From contig JAVSML010020392.1 in NCBI GenBank assembly GCA_038503035.1, positions 62,001-126,000 of the forward strand: 64,000 nucleotides of DNA. Direction: 5' to 3'. This stretch comes from Crocodylus rhombifer. Its lineage: Eukaryota; Chordata; Crocodylia; Crocodylidae. The translations under genes and the position numbers were made by a program. A model generated the notes under the pieces. That model searched no databases. It saw nothing but the letters and a program-made list of their open reading frames with translations, and was not told the DNA's origin. Positions 54,934-64,000 of the stretch are shown here, in pieces; the first letter of the stretch is position 1, and each line of letters begins with the position of its first letter.

Positions 54934-55693
54934 GGCTAGGGACAGATATTCAAAAGTCTGACCCTAAATTGGTTCAATCTTTGCAAGTTAGTTTAACCTT
55001 GCTAGGCTAAAACAGTTTGCAACTGCATGGCTCAGGCTAGAAGCCAGGTTGGAGGGGTGGGAGGCACTAGAACAGCCCTTTCTTCCATTGTATAGTACTG
55101 AGCTGAGGGGGGCATGGCCAGGCATCTGGTTAGGGAGGTGTTCCCCTCCTTCTGACCAGCCCAGCAGGTAATTGATAACAGTGTTTATCACCCCTAATTC
55201 AGTGTTTATCACCCTATTAAGAAAACAACAAAGGGGCATTACCAGCTACCTGTTGATTCTCCCTTTGTCCCATCTACCACAGCACAAACCATAGCCAGCA
55301 TGTGATCTGCTAGCTAATACACAGACACCTCTCAGCAAGGCAGAGGGGAGGGGAGAATCCCATTTTAGCAGGGAGCTATGAGTGGGAGCACTCTGCAGTA
55401 TCTGACAGAGCTGCAGCCTGGGAGCAGAGAGCCCCACCCAGCCCAGACAGCATGCCAGGATGCTGGAAGAATCTGATTTAACTTAAACTAGGAAGGGGTC
55501 TAGAACAGACACTGCATAAACTGGTTTGACCCAAATCAGTTAAGTCTGATACTACATTCAACCAGGTTCATCTCAAACTGGTTGCAGCCATTTTCAAACT
55601 GGTTTATGTGCACTGATCTTCTGTTCAGTTAGAGGTTTAAGCTAGTCTCTGATCACTTAAACCAGTTTATGAGTAACGTCTGTCCCTAGCCTA
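54934..55693. mobile_element. Inverted-repeat DNA transposon with GCTAGGGACAGA ends
   Basis: The left end GGCTAGGGACAGATATT and right end, in reverse GGCTAGGGACAGACGTTACT, form a ~16-bp inverted repeat. Sub-terminal motifs AAATTGGTTCAATC and AAACAGTTTGCAAC at the left are answered by AACTGGTTGCAGCC and AAACCAGTTTATGAG at the right. The interior is unrelated to any gene. A clear target duplication is not visible because the right flank repeats CTAGCCTAGCC. A fragment of the family lies at 32891-33028. Confidence 0.75.
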
Positions 55694-55699
55694 GCCTAG

Positions 55700-57185
55700 T
55701 AATGTCATCCCAAACAGAATGCCTCCTACTGTGCTAAATGTTTAGGATCAGGCATAAAATTCCTCTGATACCAATTGCCTCCAGCCCAGTTCTGCAGATC
55801 AGGCATTGAGCAGCTCTTTCCTGGACACAGAGCTGCCAACAGCCAATTCCAGAGTTCAGTCTGTCTAGAGAGACTCTGACAATCAGTGGTCCTAGAGCCA
55901 ATTTGAGAACAGAAACTGCTGGGAACCAGGCCTGAAAATCAGGTCTTGGACATCTAAAAAATGTGTGTTCAGCTCAGCTCCCCACAATCCAGCAGGGGCT
56001 CCATCATGGGCGACTGGTGCCTCTTGCCATGTGCCCCCCCCAACACCAGTCAGCGACCCGGGAAGGGCAGTCCCACTCCCCAGCCAGCACTCACGGGGTG
56101 GGGAGGGCACCGGCACTCCCACTTGCCCCCCTGCCTGTCACCTAAGCAGGGAATGTGGCCTGACAGGGGGTTCACCAGCACTCTTAGGGGGGTGCATGTG
56201 CACCCCCATGCACCCACTACGCATTGCCACTGCACTCCATAGCAAGGCAAAAAAGGTTGCCATGCTTGAGGGATGCCAGGTTCTGAGAAGGGGGAGCTCC
56301 TCAGCTTCCCTTATTGTGGAACCTTTAAACCCACTCCCCCAGAAGTACATTTTCAGCATCTGAACCTGGGATGTCTCAGTCCTGGTGCTGACTCCTAGCC
56401 CCAAGCCATTGCTGAGAACCATCATCAGATAGGTGCTGGTGAGGTGGGAAAAGGTGTATTGCACCTTGGGATACTGAAGGACCCAGCAATGACCTAACAC
56501 CTGATGTGTAACATGCCACACATTCTAACTAGAGCTTCATAGAAACCAATTACAAAAATATTCTGTGTTGTTTAAGCAATGTTTTTGTGGCTGCTTGGCC
56601 ATTTTACCTTGTAATAATGACTTTGCATGTGTAGCATGTCTAAATTTATTCTGCAGTTAACCAGTTAATTGCACAATAAAGATAATGTGTCAATGGCCTG
56701 CAAGTCAGAAAGTGAAGCTGTTCCTGTACAAACTTGAAACCAGTTTCAAAAGCATAATTGGCAACCCTTGGTCTTGTCTTCCACTGTTCTGCTCTTTGGG
56801 AAGTCATTTGCATGTGTATATTGTGGGGCTGGATATCTGATGAAGATGGGAGAATTTCATATCCACTTTGTACTTCCTACCTAAAGAATCAGGGCCAGGT
56901 TATTTTCTTTATCAGCAGCCATTAAGAAAGTATTTAACCTTCCAGACAGAAAAGCATAGTGCTAAACATAATAATGTTATGTTTATACAGTTTTATCCAT
57001 CTCTCATACAAACTTTTCCTACTACAGAAATATAATTCTATGCAAGAACATTAGAAATAACATAATTATGCAAGAGGCAAAGATTTCTTGGCGTGATATC
57101 AACTTACCACTCCACACTGGAGCTGATCAGAAGACTCACTGAACAACTATAGCCTACACTCCACAAAGATCAGACCTTGAGAAAA
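55700..57185. other. Unassigned sequence with a GC-rich patch
   Basis: A GC-rich patch at 55975-56250 carries chance open frames on both strands (up to 132 codons) without domains. 56540-56760 is balanced AT-rich sequence. No gene was recognised. Confidence 0.4.
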
Positions 57186-57189
57186 ATAA

Positions 57190-57778
57190 AGAAACCTTCT
57201 GAATCTATGGCTCCTACACATGCCTCTTTTCCCAAAATGTGATGTACCTGATCCAGTTCACCATTATGACAACTATGTGAGAGAAATTAAACAGCTACTG
57301 CACACCAGAATGAACACTCACAGAAAAAAATACGAAGGGCAGAGACATACATGCACCATTAGGAGAACGTTTCTAACAGAACAACTCCTCCATCTCTATC
57401 CTCACTATTGTCATACTCAAGGGAAATCAACTTAAAACCTTTAAAAGGTGAGCTTGGGGACAAAAATCCATGAAGTCCATGTCATAAGCTGGCTGGACAC
57501 TAAGAACCCAGAACTAAACTTGGATATTGGTTTATGACATAACATTTTACCCAAGTCCTGAATACTTTCCATACAGAAAAGGTGGAAATGGCAATCCTTA
57601 TTTTTGATAGGCGTTGATCTCCCTGTAATCAGCTTCTTTCCTTCTGCTAATTGTGTGTCTGCTACCCCTGAGAATTTCGCTCATCCCTTCCCCTCTACTG
57701 TTTTTCACTGTCCTGTGCCTGGCTCCTTGTAATCAGAGACTTGAAGAAGAATGTCTTGCATTCAAAAGCTTATCTAAG
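57190..57778 (+). mobile_element. Penelope-like element 3' part
   Basis: A decayed GIY-YIG endonuclease (57220-57540) is followed by a 3' untranslated stretch ending GAGACTTGAAGAAGAATGTC, TTGCATTCAAAAGCTTATCTAA, the latter typical in my memory of a reptilian Penelope-like family. The 5' part with reverse transcriptase is missing. The right edge at about 57778 abuts another repeat. Confidence 0.6.
57220..57540 (+). pseudogene. Penelope-like GIY-YIG endonuclease remnant
   Basis: Penelope-like elements encode reverse transcriptase followed by a GIY-YIG endonuclease that nicks target DNA. One frame reads VMYLIQF (57237-57260), fitting the 'VYLIQC' strand of the GIY half. A second frame reads YVREIKQLLHTRMNTHRKKY, fitting 'YVGETxxxLxxRMNxHR' and including the conserved Arg, though the YVG glycine is Arg here. 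The first frame again reads ILKGN and, further on, a third reads LNLDIGL, fitting the C-terminal 'LNxDxG' end. At least three frame changes occur within ~300 bp. Assignment rests on motif order from memory. Confidence 0.6.
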
Positions 57779-58230
57779 GGCCTTGTTAGGGCCTTACTTC
57801 ACCTTAACCTGGAAGCCGAATATTAATTGGCTTAATGTTGTTTGGCCTAGTGAAGCAGTCACACCTTGAGGCAAAAAACCATCTCTGACTGTCCTTGACC
57901 CTCACACCTGTGACTTGCTACTACAGCCATGGTAAGCAGGGGCAGGACTAGGTGCTAGGGGCAGTAGGGGAAGGACCAGCTTGCTGCTTGAGCTCCAAGG
58001 GGCCTGATCCTTTTTTCTTTGGAGCCCACCAAGCTTCGCCCTGCTCTAGCCACCAGCCCCACTAGGGCATATGTTCAGGTCATAGGAGTGCAGGTACCAG
58101 GTGGAGGATGCATTGCAGGAAAATGTGGAGCTGGCTGCGAATTTAACCATGGGTCAGTGGGAGGGGTGAGCACCAGCCTGCCAGCCCCCACAGCCTGAGT
58201 CCAGCCTGGAATTCAGAGCAATAAGCTAGC
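57779..58230. other. Probable repeat sequence, unassigned
   Basis: GC-rich in part. AGCAGGGGCAGG (57935) and, in reverse, AGCAGGGCGAAGC (about 58046) might be ends of a ~115-bp MITE, but no duplication supports it. The stretch may belong to the same element as the foldback that follows. Confidence 0.35.
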
Positions 58231-58668
58231 ATTCTGGGATGCCGGAGGACTTCAGCTTGGTCTGATTAGCTGTCTGAAGTGGCCACACCTTAATGGAACA
58301 GCAGCAAGATTAGGCAGATCAGAGATAATCCTGCCCTGGAGTGGCATAACTTTAAGCCAAATAACAAGTGCTTTAAGCCACTTAAAAGGTGTTAATGTGC
58401 CATCAATCCAGCGGTTAAGAGTTCCAGAAACTATCTAAAATTACTGTGTAATTACGTCAATTTTAGGCTGCTCTTGGAGCTCTTAAACCCTGGACTGGCC
58501 ACATGTGAACACCTTTAAGTGGCTTAAAGCACTCGTTATGTGGGTCAAAGTTATGTCACTCCAGGGCAGGATTACTCTAATCCACATAACCTTGCTCCTG
58601 TTCCATTCAGGTGTGGCCACTCCACACAGCTGTGTCATTCAAGTTGAAGTCCCCCAGTATCCCAGAAT
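58231..58668. mobile_element. Large foldback (inverted repeat) element, ~210-bp arms
   Basis: The left arm 58231-58442 and right arm 58459-58668 are reverse complements with scattered differences, separated by a 16-bp loop. Landmarks on the left: ATTCTGGGAT, AGTGGCCACACC, ATCCTGCCCTGGAGTGGCAT, AGTGCTTTAAGCCACTTAAA and CTAAAATT. All reappear inverted on the right. It has no coding capacity. It may be a foldback MITE or two opposed copies of one repeat. Confidence 0.85.
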
Positions 58669-58876
58669 GCAGTGGTCCCCTCCTCCCCACATGGTTTTTC
58701 TTCATGCAGCTAAAGACGGCAACAACTTGAGGTAGGTTGGGGCTGGCAGGGAGTGGTGGGGGGAGGCATGGAAAGTCAGAGCTGGTGCAGGCAGAGCATG
58801 ATGCAACACAAGAAAAAGAGGAAAGCCACATAAGGCAGTGCCAAGGATTCAGAGGGCACTGCACAGTGTGAGCTAT

Positions 58877-59236
58877 GGCACCGGCTTTATTGCCCAGCCC
58901 AGAGAGGTGCTGACAGCTTCATCACTACCTGGCCTGGGAGTGTTGCACTGCATCGCCCCACTGGTTTCCTCCTGCAACACCATGCCATGGCTGGTGGGAG
59001 CAATTAGCAACCCAAGCGGTGGTGGTGGCAGTGGGAGGAGGGAAGAGGAAGAGGAGGTGAAGGTACTGCCTCATTGCAGGGAGCAACCAGCATGCTGCCT
59101 GCATCTGTGCGGGGCTCCAAGGAAAGCAGGTGACATTGCTGGGAGGAAATCAGCAGAGCAGCATGGTCCAATGCTCCTGGGCTGGGAAGCAATGGAGCTG
59201 TCAGCACCTTGCTGGGCTGGGCAGCAGAGCCAGTAC
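58877..59236. mobile_element. Second inverted repeat, ~100-bp arms
   Basis: The left arm (58877-58980) has CACCGGCTTTATTGCCCAGC, AGGTGCTGACAGCTTCAT and TGGTTTCCTCC. The right arm (59133-59236), in reverse, has TACTGGCTCTGCTGCCCAGC, AGGTGCTGACAGCTCCAT and TGATTTCCTCC. A ~150-bp GC-rich spacer with (GGT)n and GAGGAAGAGG runs separates them. The 143-codon frame across it (58838-59269) is not credible coding sequence. Confidence 0.78.
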
Positions 59237-59239
59237 TAC

Positions 59240-59958
59240 CTAAAGTCAACCTCAATAACCTATTCCTAGTGGACATTATTCTTTATATTGGTAATGGGTT
59301 AAAAAATCCATGAAGTCCATGTCTGTGGAGCAAAATTGCCAATTTGTTTTTAATGATGATGTTGATTCCTTATAAATGAAGCAGGTTATGTGATCAAACA
59401 TCATATGGATGGATCATGAGTGTATTTATTTCCCTGGAAAGGTGGTCAAATGACTCAAGCCTAAATATGCTAAAGGGCTCTGCTTGCCTGTAAAATCAAT
59501 TCAATATCTAGTTGCATATACTGGAAGGTTCATCTCTGTGATCGTTATAACCCCACTGGACTGACACAGTCTCTATTAATAACCATCCACTGCCACTTTC
59601 ACCCTTTGTTGTGCAATTAGAAATGAAATGAGCTGAGGCATCAGAGCAAATATATTAAACAAGGATACCTCAGTTGTGGCATACTGTTAAACACATCCAC
59701 GGCATTTGTGCTTATTGATACTTCTGTCTTTATTGACCTGAAATAAAAGGGAAAAGGCAGCAGACATCAGAAAATGCATGAGGAATAACTGGCATGGTAT
59801 AAATAACTATCAAAAGGGACAAAGAACATGATACCTGTCACCAGAATGGGTTGACCAATTAATTGTATATGATATTTATTATAAATTAAATCTCTTTTGG
59901 AGCCTTGATGCCACAGTGTCTCCTGTGGGTGGACAGGAGCAAAGCTCAATGTACACAA
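59240..59958. other. Unassigned AT-rich sequence with a 22-bp direct repeat
   Basis: AAAAATCCATGAAGTCCATG plus TC at 59302-59323 is identical to 57462-57483, inside the Penelope-like remnant. Otherwise no feature was recognised. Confidence 0.5.
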
Positions 59959-59959
59959 G

Positions 59960-60165
59960 AGCTGCAGGTGGAAGACAGTTCAGTGGTTAAGGCAGTAACC
60001 TGAGATTCAGAGGAGCTGAGTTCAACTCCTTTCCCCATCAGTGTGTGGGACCTTCAGCAAATCTCTCCCTGCCTCAGTTCCTCAAACAGAGGGAATAGGA
60101 CTCCTCTGTGCATTTCAGGGGTGAATATACTGGATATGACAAGGTACACAAATGCCACTACCTGG
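59960..60165 (+). mobile_element. MIR SINE, plus strand
   Basis: CAGTTCAGTGGTTAAGGCAG (A-box region), GAGCTGAGTTCAACTCC (B-box region), TGTGTGGGACCTTCAGCAAA and CTCTCCCTGCCTCAGTTCCTC follow the MIR consensus in order from the tRNA head into the core. The 3' half is decayed. Confidence 0.82.
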
Positions 60166-60169
60166 GTTT

Positions 60170-61565
60170 TAATGAGTTGGGGTAAGGTTAGAATGGAAAA
60201 AGTAGCCATAGCTGAGGGTGGTTCAAACCTACCCCACTCAATTTTTATATGAAGAACCCTGCTACTTCTCTTTACAAGAGTGGGAAGAGGATTTCCACGG
60301 GGGACCACTAGCACACTCCACACCCAGGGAACCAGTCACTCCAGCCCCCAAACAAGATCATATCATGAGTTAGTATTTGTGACTATCATCTGAAGTCGGT
60401 GGTCTCATAAGGAGGTCAAACTTCTCCCCTCCCCATCCGCTGCATGCCTTGCTTATGAATGTTTTCCAAAGAAGTCCTCAACACTGAAGGCCTGATTACC
60501 TCACTCATTCAGGGACCACTCCCAAGGCCAGTTTGAATGCTCTACTCCCACTAATACACAAAGTATTTAAGTATTAAGAGTCTCCCTCTCTGCTCTGTGC
60601 AGTGCTAGTCCCTAAGGACTAGCATGGACATCTCCCTAACATCCAAACTCACAGACAGAAAAACCCAAACCAGCATGTAGTCCAGTGAACTAAACATTTC
60701 ATAATGGCTAATGTTTCCTTTTTGATAAGTAAAAAGGCTGCATGGATTCAATAAAAAAAAAGATTTAATTTCTAGTTTAAATACAGCTGCAGTAATTCTT
60801 ATGCACCACACAGCTGTTCAGGGACCTGGCAGCTGTCCATATCTTATGTGTCCTATCATGCATTTTCCAGCATTATCTTCTGGATATATAAAGAGCTTCT
60901 TTAACTGTTTAGAATAGATTTGATTCATTTTCAGGTAAACTCTACTGCATAGTTAAATGAACCTGTAGCTCAATACCTATGGCTTTTGCATCGCATCTAT
61001 TAAAGCTCTTTAATAATCCCCCTCTGACTGAGTTCTTTTTGAGAGAGGGAGATAATTTGTTTTTGCTGCTTCTTTTTCTGATACAGTCCTGCAAACTGAC
61101 AGCAGACCCCAAATTGTACACTTGTTTGTTAGACTCAACACTAAAATCGCAGTTAACACATGTTTGCATTGTGGAAATAAGTAGGATGACAAATTTAAAG
61201 GCTGAAACACCAACAGATGTGTCAGTCCAGTTGCCAGGGTGTAGTGGGAAGATAAGACGACAAGTTATTTCTGCCAACATGTGATGTCATTCTGAATTCA
61301 TAGCTTAGAGAATAGAATATCAGCTGATATAGAAGAACTGCGACTGGTTGAAGAACATCTCTTGCAGTTACACTGAGCATTTTTGCAAATCAGCCTCAAA
61401 TTTTTCCTGCCAACTTTCATTAAAAGCAAAAATAGATGTTAGTGCAACAGTGTTATTCAGAATGAACAGAGAACATATGTTATCAAAGTAAACTAAAAAT
61501 ATTTTGCATTTCTTCAAGAAACTTGGACAGCTTTACAATTATTAGTTAATAAAACCTCATGTAGA
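60170..61565. other. Unassigned AT-rich sequence
   Basis: Two open frames of about 100-112 codons overlap on opposite strands (60942-61284). Neither has a recognisable domain or splice context, so both are probably chance. Confidence 0.4.
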
Positions 61566-61589
61566 CTAGTTAATAGAGCCTAGTAATAC

Positions 61590-61728
61590 ATCACATGATC
61601 ATCCTACAAATGGGGAAACTGAGACAGAGATACAGGAATTCCTCCTAATCACACAGCAAAACTGTGGCTGAGCAGAACTGAGAACATCTGCTTCTCCACT
61701 CTCTAGCGCTTTTGTCTAGACAATACAC
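61590..61728 (-). mobile_element. MIR-type SINE, minus strand
   Basis: ACAAATGGGGAAACTGAGAC, a short insertion, then CTAATCACACAGCAAAACTG, TGGCTGAGCAGAACTGAGAA and CTGCTTCTCCACTC follow the reverse complement of the MIR core and tRNA-like head. Confidence 0.72.
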
Positions 61729-61729
61729 C

Positions 61730-63310
61730 CTTATGTCCTTTATAATGTAGCAATGGTAAAGTGAACGCACACCCGATAAAGAATGAAGAGACAATATTTA
61801 TCAAGGCAGCATGGGTCTAGGTAACTTTATCCCTTGTACCATCATTATATATAAAACTACATTAAGAGAACATTAAAACTGCATAGTTAAGTGCTCATAT
61901 TATATAAACCAGGAAATACCAGAACAGACGGCCAAAACTCTTGTTCCCTTTGTCCATAGGTATTACAATACAGTTTTCAATTATACTCTCACTTTTTTTT
62001 CTAGATACATAGATAAAAATTTCTAAACTTTGGTAATTCCCGGCCATCCATTCTTATATATTTGCACTAATTTCAGTATAGCATCTTAAGGTTTTTTTAA
62101 GTTCTGCTCTCTCTGTCTCTCTACGATCTGCATTTAACTAGCATTGTCAACACCATTTACTTTTATTATTATGGTGGTATACCCCATCCCTCATTTGTTT
62201 TTAAGTAGAGTTTATCTTTTTAAAAAAATTCTATTGCCGGTAATACACAAAATAGTATAATTACTACAAGAAGTTACACATCAGTACTTAAGATGTAGAA
62301 AGAATATATTTTTTGAGAAATAATATAAAACTATAGACTGCATGGTAAAGCATATGAACTGGAGGGCAGAGTTAAAGGTGCTTTTTACATCTTAATTTTG
62401 AGCCCACATCTTGTGATTAATTAAACTATGCAGCCATAATAGAGCTCTTCATTTTTCTCAGTGTTTTTGTTACTTCAGAGATGAAGGGGAGGGTTGAGCA
62501 ACGAAATAGAAGGATATTTATTTTTCTTAATTTGGGGCTTTTGGTGGCTTCTAAAAACTGGAAGTAGAAAGCAAGATTTACTGATAACTTTCTGGCTGCT
62601 TTATGCTATCCCAGCCATGCAGACACAGGTCAGCCCACTTTCCTGCTTGAACTGTAAATGCTCCATTAAATAGAAATGTTTGGTTACCGACTTACAGAAC
62701 AAGGCCAACTTTGACATAGGCCACCAGAACCTGTAACGTGTGCAGGTTCTTTACATGATGTTCAAATGCTTACAAGTTGGCAAATTCCCTCCAGAACAAA
62801 GTAAGGACTACTTCCATACACTTTTAAACTTCAGCCAGTTCAGCTCCCATTGTCTTTGTACCTCTGTGAAATAACGAGAATGAGGAAGTTATCTTTATGG
62901 ACAAGGTAGGGATGCAAATCGCTGTGGGGCAACTTTCAATTGAGACAAGTGAAACCACCATCATTTTTCTAAGATGGGGGAATGTATCCTTTTTTACTTA
63001 TGCTCAAAAATGTAAACCATTTCTAATGAACTTTCCAAATATCTATGAGTAAAGATAAAGCGTGAAAAATTTCAGCCCAAAAGGGGAGTGTTCAGCAGAG
63101 TTATAATGGTCTAAAATGTACCATTGGCAATGTTTCTGGGCTCTTAACTGAAAGTCATTTCCAATGTTTCACTATTAAATTCTGCCTGATATTTACCAAA
63201 CATTTTCCTTTTCTCAGTCTTCACCTGGTTGTTCCTGTATATTCCTCTGGAGGCCACTCCAACCTATTCCACTCCCTACCTTGGTGCTTCCAGCCTCCAC
63301 CTACTTATAG
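61730..63310. other. Unassigned AT-rich sequence
   Basis: No gene was seen. A weak CT-rich run (CTCTCTCTGTCTCTC) lies at 62107-62121. Confidence 0.45.
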
Positions 63311-63317
63311 GCATTTA

Positions 63318-63495
63318 ACATGTCTCCCTTTAGCTATACATATTTAGCTCCTTTCATCTTTCAACATAAATCAATCATTCCACTGCTTAATCATTTATGT
63401 TCCTTCTCTCCAAAAACCTCTCCGACTTCTCTCTTCTGTCAGAATTTTGTGTCCAGCACTGAACTCAGTACTGTACCTGCACTATTAGATACAGG
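63318..63495 (-). mobile_element. Old CR1-like ORF2 fragment
   Basis: CATGTCTCCCTTTAGCTATA, TTCCTTCTCTCCAAAAACCT and TTTTGTGTCCAGCACTGAAC with TCAGTACTGTACCTGC follow the reverse-complement order of the end of CR1 ORF2 ('catgtc..cccttagcc', 'gttcttctctgaactc', 'gtgcccagaactgaacacagtactcc'). It is much older than copies A-D. Confidence 0.55.
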
Positions 63496-63499
63496 ACCA

Positions 63500-64000
63500 T
63501 CTACAAGTAGGATGGTCATCTTCTGCCTAAAGGCTGGGAGATATAGCTAAACTAATGAGAATTTAAACCTACAGCATTAATTGGACTGTGCGCCATAGTT
63601 TAGGCTGGCAGATCTCAGTCAGCAGTAATTTATGGTAGGTGTGGGAGATTTCAGAGATGAACTAACCTGTTTGCCCCAAACCCTACAAGACTGAGGAATT
63701 CAGACTCAGATATAAACTTATGGTTAGGACCAATCATTTGTTTTAAATGCAAGGGATTTTAATTTCATAACTTAACTGAAAATGGTTGTATAGTCTCCCA
63801 GGTATTCATAGACCAGAACTACATGTTTGTTCTTGCTGCCTGCACGCTTCTGTTGGCACCCCCTGGGTGTGATGGCTCACCCTTCTCCCTTGCCAAAATC
63901 CACTGTTGTTCAGGGGTTACTGCAGGAGCAGTCACACTACTCTGCTCCTGGAGGCTCCCTCCCCTGAAAAAATTAGTGCGCCAAAGGTAAAAGATGCATC
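63500..64000. other. Unassigned sequence to the window edge
   Basis: No gene or repeat terminus was recognised. The last ~150 bases are GC-richer. Confidence 0.4.

Noticed and set aside
57934..58046. ~115-bp MITE with AGCAGGG ends
   Set aside because: The ends match only loosely and there is no flanking duplication.
58838..59269. 143-codon open frame
   Set aside because: It spans an inverted repeat and its spacer, so its coding look is an effect of base composition.
60942..61284. Two ~100-codon overlapping frames on opposite strands
   Set aside because: No domain, no splice signals that fit, and each is the shadow of the other.
1..64000. Host protein-coding gene or new multi-gene system
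   Set aside because: No open frame outside CR1 and Penelope-like remnants shows a domain, plausible exon borders or matching neighbours. Very short exons cannot be excluded without transcript data.

Overview
The window looks like non-coding nuclear DNA from a sauropsid vertebrate. A crocodilian fits best and a turtle is the main alternative; that assignment is inference. The evidence is the repeat content. There are several large CR1 LINE copies with (ATTCTATG)n or (AAACTATG)n tails, many small non-autonomous DNA transposons with hAT-like ends and 8-bp target duplications, Penelope-like element debris, and very old MIR-type SINEs and CR1-like LINEs that are still readable. I found no convincing host protein-coding exon, tRNA, rRNA, CRISPR array or operon. 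Nearly every long open frame is a piece of CR1 ORF1/ORF2 or a chance frame in a GC-rich repeat interior.

Layout. 1-9.8 kb: mostly unique AT-rich sequence with a pentanucleotide microsatellite, a MIR, a ~125-bp spaced duplication, a 554-bp inverted-repeat element and an old CR1-like LINE tail. 9.8-12.8 kb: CR1 copy A (+), a 5'-truncated ORF2 with endonuclease, reverse transcriptase, a terminal hairpin and a tail. 12.8-29.5 kb: unique sequence with a large hAT-like element with a GC-rich core (15.4-16.6 kb), a MIR, several elements ending in GGGTGCATCTAC, a hAT element with 8-bp duplications (27.1-27.7 kb) and a Penelope-tail hairpin (28.8-29.0 kb). 29.6-32.9 kb: CR1 copy B (+), with ORF1 including the esterase and ORF2 cut off inside reverse transcriptase motif A. 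33-34 kb: an unassigned, promoter-like segment with a tRNA-like stretch. 35.2-39.45 kb: CR1 copy C (-), close to full length. 41.4-43.6 kb: composite DNA-transposon material with a small minisatellite. 45.4-46.65 kb: CR1 copy D (+), a 3' end split by a 720-bp solo LTR with a perfect 5-bp target duplication. 47.8-48.9 kb: a second hAT of the 27.1-kb family, enlarged by an internal minisatellite. 52.1-54.0 kb: a nested DNA transposon with a cluster of AGATAAGG-type motifs. 54.9-55.7 kb: another inverted-repeat element. 57.2-57.8 kb: remains of a Penelope-like GIY-YIG endonuclease. 58.2-59.2 kb: two large foldback structures. 60-64 kb: MIR and old CR1-like debris.

Nothing here works together as a pathway. 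The window is a record of layered transposition: LTR into CR1, and MITE within MITE. I saw no credible new biological system. The observations best worth checking are the LTR-in-CR1 insertion, paired changes in the CR1 terminal hairpin around the ORF2 stop codon, the two foldbacks, and the Penelope-like remnants.
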